From assembly GCA_963795825.1 (NCBI GenBank), contig CAWCIW010000002.1, forward strand, positions 342,404 through 406,403: a stretch of DNA of 64,000 nucleotides, written 5' to 3'. The stretch comes from BOG-908 sp963795825. Its GTDB lineage: Bacteria; Pseudomonadota; Alphaproteobacteria; Acetobacterales; Acetobacteraceae. The notes under the pieces are model-generated. The model was not told the origin of the DNA. It ran no database searches and worked only from the letters and a program-made list of their open reading frames with translations. The position numbers were made by a program, and so were the translations under genes. Each line of letters starts with the position of its first letter. The stretch's first letter is position 1. Positions 59,050 to 64,000 of the stretch are shown here, in pieces.

Positions 59050-61842
59050 GTGGCTATCAAGAAACTCACAGCAACGGCGCGCCTGCAATTCCACAAAGGC
59101 TTCACGCTGGATGACGGTGCGGCGCTCGTGCCCTACCTAGCCACGCTCGGCATCAGCCATCTCTACGCCTCGCCCATTTTTCGTGCCCGGGCCGGCTCCA
59201 CCCATGGGTATGACATCGTCGATCACACCGAAATCAACCCGGAGCTCGGCGGCCGGGAGGCGTTGCAGCGCGTGGTGGCCGCTTTGCGTGCGCATGATAT
59301 GGGCCTGATCCTCGATATCGTGCCGAACCACATGGGCGTCGGCGGCGACGACAACGCGTGGTGGATGGACGTGCTGGAGTGGGGCCGCGCAAGCCCGTAT
59401 GCAGAGTTCTTCGATATCGACTGGGATCCGCCGGATGCCACGTTGCGCGGCCGCATGCTGGCGCCGTTCCTGGGCGACGCTTACGGCACGGTCCTTGCCG
59501 CCGGCGATCTGAAACTGCAGTTCGATCCCGCCGATGGCCGTCTGTTCGCGGCGTATTTCAACAACCGTTTTCCGATCAACCCGCGCGACTATACCGCAAT
59601 CCTGCTGACCGAAGGCGGACCTTTGGAGACGGTGGCGCGGGCGTTCGCCGATCTGCCGGCGGAGCGCGGGGAGATGCGCGCGGCGGCGGCGGCGGCGCGC
59701 AGGGAACTTCGCCGGCCGGAAAACGCCCAGGCAATCGCCGAGGCATTGCGCGCTTACGATCCGGGAACGGAACTCGGCCGTGATCACCTGCATCGCCTGC
59801 TGGAGCGACAGAATTTCCGGCTTGCCTGGTGGCGTGCGGCTTCCGACGAGATCAACTGGCGCCGCTTCTTCGATGTGAACGGCCTGGCGGGCCTGCGTGT
59901 GGAGAGCCCCGCGGTGTTCGACGCCACGCATGAGGCCGTGTTCAAGCTGTATCAGGAAGGGCTGATCGACGGCTTGCGCATCGATCATGTCGATGGGCTG
60001 GCCGATCCTCGCGGCTATTGCCGCAAGCTGCGCCGCCGTATGCAAACGTTCGCCGAACATCGCCCGCCCGAGCTTTCGCAGCAGGCGCCGGTGATTTGGG
60101 TCGAGAAGATACTCGCCACACACGAGCATCTTGCGCAGGACTGGTCGATCGACGGCACCAGCGGCTACGATTTCATGAACGATGCCGCGGCCGTTCTGCA
60201 TGACCAGCAGGGCGAAGCCGAAATGACGCGCATCTGGGTGGAGGCGACCGGGCGCACCGGCGTATTCGAGGAGGAAGTGATACCCGCGCGTCGGCAGATT
60301 TTGCGCGAAAGCCTGTCGAGCGAGCTGTATGCGACCGCGGTGGCGCTGCACCGTATTGCCCGCCGGGATCTCGTCACGCGCGACTACACGCTGACGGCCA
60401 TACAGCGCACGCTGATCGAGTTGCTGGCGCATTTCCGCGTGTATCGCATCTATGCCGGCCCGGCCGGGCTGAGCGAGGCCGATGCACAGGCGATGGATTG
60501 GGCGCTCGCCGGTGCGCGCCGCAGCGTGCGCGCTACCGACCGGCATCTGCTCGATCTGGTTGGCGCGTGGCTGTCGGGCAACGACCTCCGGCATATCCAG
60601 GCAGGCACCCGCCGGCAGGAGCGGCTGCGCGCCATGGTGCGCTTCCAGCAGCTCTCTTCGCCCACCGCTGCTAAGTCCACCGAGGATACCGCGTTCTACC
60701 GCTACGGCCGGCTGATCAGCCGCAACGAGGTCGGCAGCGAACCGTCGCAGTTCGCCATCTCGCCTGCGGCCTGGCACGCCACGGCAAAGGCGCGCCAGCA
60801 GCGTTGGCCGCGGGCCTTGCTGGCGACGGCCACGCATGATCACAAGCGCGGCGAGGATGCACGCGCCAGGCTGGCGGTGCTGAGCGAAATGCCGGCGGAA
60901 TGGGAGGCGGCGCTGTCGCGCTGGACACGGCTGAACGCGCCGTTGAAGCGCGACCTGAACGGCCCGGCGCCCGATGCGACCGACGAGGTGATGCTCTACC
61001 AGACCCTGCTCGGCGCCTGGCCGCTGGACCTCGCACCAGACGATAGCGACGGCATGGCGGCGTTTCGCGAGCGCGTGGGCGCCTGGCAGCAAAAGGCGCT
61101 GCGCGAGGCGAAGCGGCATTCTGGCTGGGCGGTGCCGGACGAGGCCTATGAGCAGGCCGCGCAGGATTTCCTGGCGGGCGTGCTCGATCCCGACCGGCCG
61201 GCCCATGTGGTCACCGAGCTGCGCGATCTGGCGCTGCGTCTGGCCGTGCCCGGCGCTTTGAACGGCCTGTCGCAGATGATGTTGCGGCTCACCACGCCCG
61301 GCGTGCCCGACCTCTACCAGGGCACGGAATACTGGGATTTCTCGATGGTCGACCCGGACAACAGGCGACCGGTGGATTATGCGGCGCGCGCGGCATCGTT
61401 GCAGGAGAACATACCGCCTGCCGCGCTGCTGGCCCATTGGCAGGACGGGCGGGTGAAGCAGTCCATCCTGTATCGCACGCTCGGCTTGCGCGGGCGCCGG
61501 CCTGAATTGTTCGCCCGCGGCAGCTACCAGAAGCTGACCGTCGATGGACCGGCCGCCGACCACATTGTGGCCTTCGCGCGGCAGTTGGGTGAACAGACCG
61601 TGATCGTGCTGGTCTCGCGGCTTTCTGCTAAGACGGAGTTGGGCGCCACGCCCCTGATACCCAAGGCGTTCTGGCAGGGAACAACCGTGCAGGTTACACG
61701 TTCGTTACAGGATCGCCTCTCGCAGGGCCAGACTCTGGCCGATGTGTTGGGCGACCAGGAATTGCGTGTCGGCAAGGATGGCCGGATCGCTGTGGGCGAA
61801 TGTCTAGCCACCTTGCCGGTGGCGCTTCTGGAGGTTCGATGA
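59050..61842 (+). CDS. treY: Malto-oligosyltrehalose synthase TreY
   Basis: A 930-residue GH13 enzyme that isomerises the terminal alpha-1,4 linkage of maltodextrin to alpha,alpha-1,1. It starts at GTG 59050 after a GGAG. Motifs: TARLQFHKGFTLDDGAALVP, LYASPIFRARAGSTHGYDIV, LDIVPNHMGV, catalytic GLRIDHVDGLADPRGY, and IWVEKILATHEHL. The C-terminal PDLYQGTEYWDFSMVDPDNR is typical. Intact over 2.8 kb. It overlaps otsA by ATGA and works with TreZ (broken here). Confidence 0.96.
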   Translation: MAIKKLTATARLQFHKGFTLDDGAALVPYLATLGISHLYASPIFRARAGSTHGYDIVDHTEINPELGGREALQRVVAALRAHDMGLILDIVPNHMGVGGDDNAWWMDVLEWGRASPYAEFFDIDWDPPDATLRGRMLAPFLGDAYGTVLAAGDLKLQFDPADGRLFAAYFNNRFPINPRDYTAILLTEGGPLETVARAFADLPAERGEMRAAAAAARRELRRPENAQAIAEALRAYDPGTELGRDHLHRLLERQNFRLAWWRAASDEINWRRFFDVNGLAGLRVESPAVFDATHEAVFKLYQEGLIDGLRIDHVDGLADPRGYCRKLRRRMQTFAEHRPPELSQQAPVIWVEKILATHEHLAQDWSIDGTSGYDFMNDAAAVLHDQQGEAEMTRIWVEATGRTGVFEEEVIPARRQILRESLSSELYATAVALHRIARRDLVTRDYTLTAIQRTLIELLAHFRVYRIYAGPAGLSEADAQAMDWALAGARRSVRATDRHLLDLVGAWLSGNDLRHIQAGTRRQERLRAMVRFQQLSSPTAAKSTEDTAFYRYGRLISRNEVGSEPSQFAISPAAWHATAKARQQRWPRALLATATHDHKRGEDARARLAVLSEMPAEWEAALSRWTRLNAPLKRDLNGPAPDATDEVMLYQTLLGAWPLDLAPDDSDGMAAFRERVGAWQQKALREAKRHSGWAVPDEAYEQAAQDFLAGVLDPDRPAHVVTELRDLALRLAVPGALNGLSQMMLRLTTPGVPDLYQGTEYWDFSMVDPDNRRPVDYAARAASLQENIPPAALLAHWQDGRVKQSILYRTLGLRGRRPELFARGSYQKLTVDGPAADHIVAFARQLGEQTVIVLVSRLSAKTELGATPLIPKAFWQGTTVQVTRSLQDRLSQGQTLADVLGDQELRVGKDGRIAVGECLATLPVALLEVR

Positions 61843-63315
61843 ACCGGATTGTCGTAGTTTCGAACCGGGTGCAGGTGCCGACCGACGGAGCGCCGAAAGC
61901 CGGCGGCCTCGCGGTGGCGCTGGACGGGCTGATGACCCAGCGTGGCGGTCTCTGGTTCGGCTGGTCCGGCCAGGTCAGCGACGATGCGCGGCGGGTCGTC
62001 GCGACCAAGACCGTGGGGACGATGCAGTTCGCCACAATGGACCTGACCACCGACGAGCACGACCGCTACTACAACGAGTTCTCCAACGGCACGTTGTGGC
62101 CGCTGCTGCACTCGATGCCGGAACACATGATCTTCGATCGCCGGGCTGCGCAGGTGTATCGGCAGACCAACGCGCGGATGACCGATACGCTGGTGCCGCT
62201 GTTGCGGTCCACGGACATTATCTGGATACACGACTATCATCTGATGGCGATGCCGGCGCTGTTGCGGGCGCGTGGCGTGGAGGCGCCGATCGGCTTTTTC
62301 CTCCACGTGCCGTTCCCGTCGCCCGACATGCTCTCGAGCGTGCCGGAGGCGGGCGTTCTCATACGCGACCTGTTGTCTGCCGACCTGCTCGGCTTCCAGA
62401 CTTCCAACGACCTGGAGAATTTCGTCGCCGCCGCGCACCGGTTGGCCGGCGCCGTGCGGCTTTCCACCGGTGGGCTGCAGCTCGGCGAACGCCGTGTGCG
62501 TCTCGGCGTATTCCCGGTCGAAATCGACGCGAACGAATTCGCCGGTCAGGCGCGCGTGGCCTGGCGGTCCAACGCGACGGAGCGTTTGCGCCGCAGCTTG
62601 CAGGGCCAGCGTCTTATATTGGGCATCGATCGCCTGGACCCGACCAAGGGGCTGATACAGCGCCTGGTCGGTTACCGCCGCCTGCTGGAGACACGGCCGG
62701 ACTGGCGCCGCAACGTGACATTCCTGCAGATCGCCGCCGAGTTCGCGGACGGACGTGAATGCCTACAAGGCGTTGCGGGCGGAGCTGGATTCCGAGGCGG
62801 GTGCCATCAACAGCGAATGGGGCGAGCCGGACTGGACGCCGGCGCGCCTGATTGCCCGCGGCGGCAGCCGTGATGCGGTGGCCGGCTACATGCGCGAGGC
62901 CGGCGTGGGTCTTGTCACGCCTTTGCGCGACGGGATGAACCTCGTGGCCAAGGAATATGTCGCGGCGCAGGACCCGCAGGATCCCGGCGTGCTGGTGCTC
63001 AGCCGGTTCGCCGGCGCCGCGCATCAGCTCACTACGGCGCTGCTGGTCAATCCGCACGATCCGGACGAGCTGGCGGAGGCGCTGGACCGCGCATTGATCA
63101 TGCCTTTGGCTGAGCGGCAGGAGCGGTGGCAGGGCGCCTGGGCGGCGATCGAGGGTGCGACACCGGCCGGATGGGGGCGCTCGTTCATCTCTTCACTGTT
63201 GCGGGCGAGCGGTGGGTCGGTGACGGTTGGCGCCGAGGTGCCGCTTGCGCGAACGACGTTGCCGGCTTTGCCGGCCAGTGGGGCTGAGGGGCGTGGGAGT
63301 GCGCGGCTAAACTAA
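61839..63315 (+). pseudogene. otsA: Trehalose-6-phosphate synthase OtsA, one frameshift
   Basis: A GT20 enzyme joining UDP-glucose and glucose-6-phosphate. It begins IVVVSNRVQVPTDG. GGLAVALDGLMTQRGGLWFG, IIWIHDYHLMAMPALLRARG, and the ILGIDRLDPTKGLIQRL nucleotide-sugar site are in the first frame. A shift near 62755 moves to NAYKALRAELD, INSEWGEPDWTP, LVTPLRDGMNLVAKEYVAAQ and VLSRFAGAAHQL. Joined length is about 490 residues. No otsB phosphatase lies in the window. Confidence 0.9.
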
Positions 63316-63425
63316 GCCGCTTGATTGGTCAGGTATGTACTGCGCTCGGCGTGGATCCAGCTACGGGGGGCTGCGGCGTAGGCGCGTTCGGGCCGACCCT
63401 GCGTCGTATCAGCGCTTTCGCCGGC

Positions 63426-63878
63426 CTACGGTTTGCCGGCCATTGCGTGTCGGGCCCGCGCCTGTATCGCTTCGGCCATGCTGCCGACGCCATTTCCACG
63501 ATTGGTGGAAAGCGCCGCGATAAGCCCCAGCTCGCTCAAAAAAGCGGGGCTGGTGGCCAAAATCTCCTCTGGCTTTCGGCCGGAATATACCTTCAGCAAC
63601 AGCGCGACCAGGCCGGAGACGATCGCAGCGTCCGAGGCGCCGGCGAGATAAAGCCGGCCGTCCTGCGTTTGCGCCTGCAACCATACCTGGCTCTGGCAGC
63701 CGGGAACCCGGTGCGCGTCATCCTGCCAAGCTGTTGGAAAGGCTGGCAATTTTCGGCCGAGCTCGATGATGAACTGGTATCGGTCCATCCAGTCGTCAAA
63801 TACATCGAGCGATTCGCGTATGTCGTCGATCGCGGCCGCGGCGGTGTCGTCCAGAGGATCGAGGAAGGGGGATGGCAT
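63426..63878 (-). CDS. sufE: Cysteine desulfuration protein SufE
   Basis: A 150-residue sulfur acceptor for the cysteine desulfurase SufS in iron-sulfur cluster assembly. The catalytic Cys is in HRVPGCQSQVWL. The family regions WMDRYQFIIELGRKLP and SGLVALLLKVYSGRKPEEIL are intact. The start is ATG 63878. Convergent with otsA; no other suf genes are visible. Confidence 0.93.
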   Translation of the reverse strand: MPSPFLDPLDDTAAAAIDDIRESLDVFDDWMDRYQFIIELGRKLPAFPTAWQDDAHRVPGCQSQVWLQAQTQDGRLYLAGASDAAIVSGLVALLLKVYSGRKPEEILATSPAFLSELGLIAALSTNRGNGVGSMAEAIQARARHAMAGKP

Positions 63879-63964
63879 GCGCCAGGATGTGTTGGCAGGG
63901 CGCCGGTAGGTCAAGCTTTAGGGGTGGCTGCCACGTCATCGCGCCTCGCGGCGCTGTAACCGAG

Positions 63965-63993
63965 TTGACATGCCTCTCAGGGCCAACTAGATA
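63965..63993 (+). promoter_or_regulatory. Possible sigma-70 promoter at window edge
   Basis: A perfect TTGACA is followed after 17 bp by TAGATA (a weak -10). It points out of the window, and its gene is not visible. Confidence 0.3.
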
Positions 63994-64000
63994 CCTCTTC

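Noticed and set aside
63321..63959. A 212-codon plus-strand frame at the window end
   Set aside because: It is antisense to sufE and has no recognisable features.

Overview
The window is high-GC DNA from an alphaproteobacterium. It carries a bacteriochlorophyll a / purple reaction-centre photosynthesis cluster, a PhyR-NepR-EcfG general stress module, and a dense family of A/T-hairpin intergenic repeats. Together these suggest an aerobic or facultative phototroph of the Acetobacteraceae (Acidiphilium / Acidisphaera / Rhodopila-like). That placement is inferred from gene content, not from an rRNA.

Layout. 0-16 kb is mixed housekeeping. It holds a radical-SAM protein with a polytopic membrane protein, type II NADH dehydrogenase, recF-gyrB, ridA, a CHAP-domain protein, hrcA and grpE (with an unknown membrane protein between them), an HldE-like heptose kinase, and a small degraded patch (lepB fragment, SRPBCC remnant). 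16-29.8 kb is the photosynthesis block: crtDC leftward, and crtE, crtF, bchCXYZ, a 50-codon ORF and pufBALMC rightward, closed by a strong terminator and a convergent HiPIP gene. 29.9-36.4 kb looks like a thiamin-precursor uptake locus: ABC ATPase, permease, an APH-type kinase, a TPP riboswitch, a TonB-dependent receptor, and a NMT1/THI5-like binding protein. 36.6-42 kb has recQ and cydDC. 42-46.3 kb is the general stress module: a HisKA_2 kinase, NepR, two ECF sigma factors and PhyR. 46.5-63.3 kb is one long rightward run for alpha-glucan and trehalose metabolism: glgE, treS-maltokinase, glgB, treZ, malQ, treY, otsA. A sufE gene ends the window.

How the genes work together. BchCXYZ make bacteriochlorophyllide a. 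CrtE, CrtC, CrtD and CrtF supply hydroxylated/methoxylated carotenoids. PufBA and PufLM form the core complex, which is reduced by the tetrahaem PufC and probably by the adjacent HiPIP. Paired TGT-N12-ACA-like sites upstream of crtE/crtD and bchC imply PpsR-type repression. The PhyR/NepR/EcfG module sits beside the trehalose genes, which fits osmotic or desiccation stress output, although no EcfG promoter was recognised.

Two window-wide features stand out. First, at least 18 copies of a hairpin-armed repeat lie between transcription units from 0 to 45 kb. They are absent within the bch-puf run and from the trehalose region. They often lengthen open frames at the 5' end, so naive starts are wrong. 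Second, many conserved genes are broken by single-base frameshifts (ridA, hldE, SRPBCC, crtD, the TonB receptor, recQ, glgE, otsA, malQ), and these cluster heavily in glgB and treZ. Protein conservation continues across the breaks, so draft-assembly errors are at least as likely as real decay.
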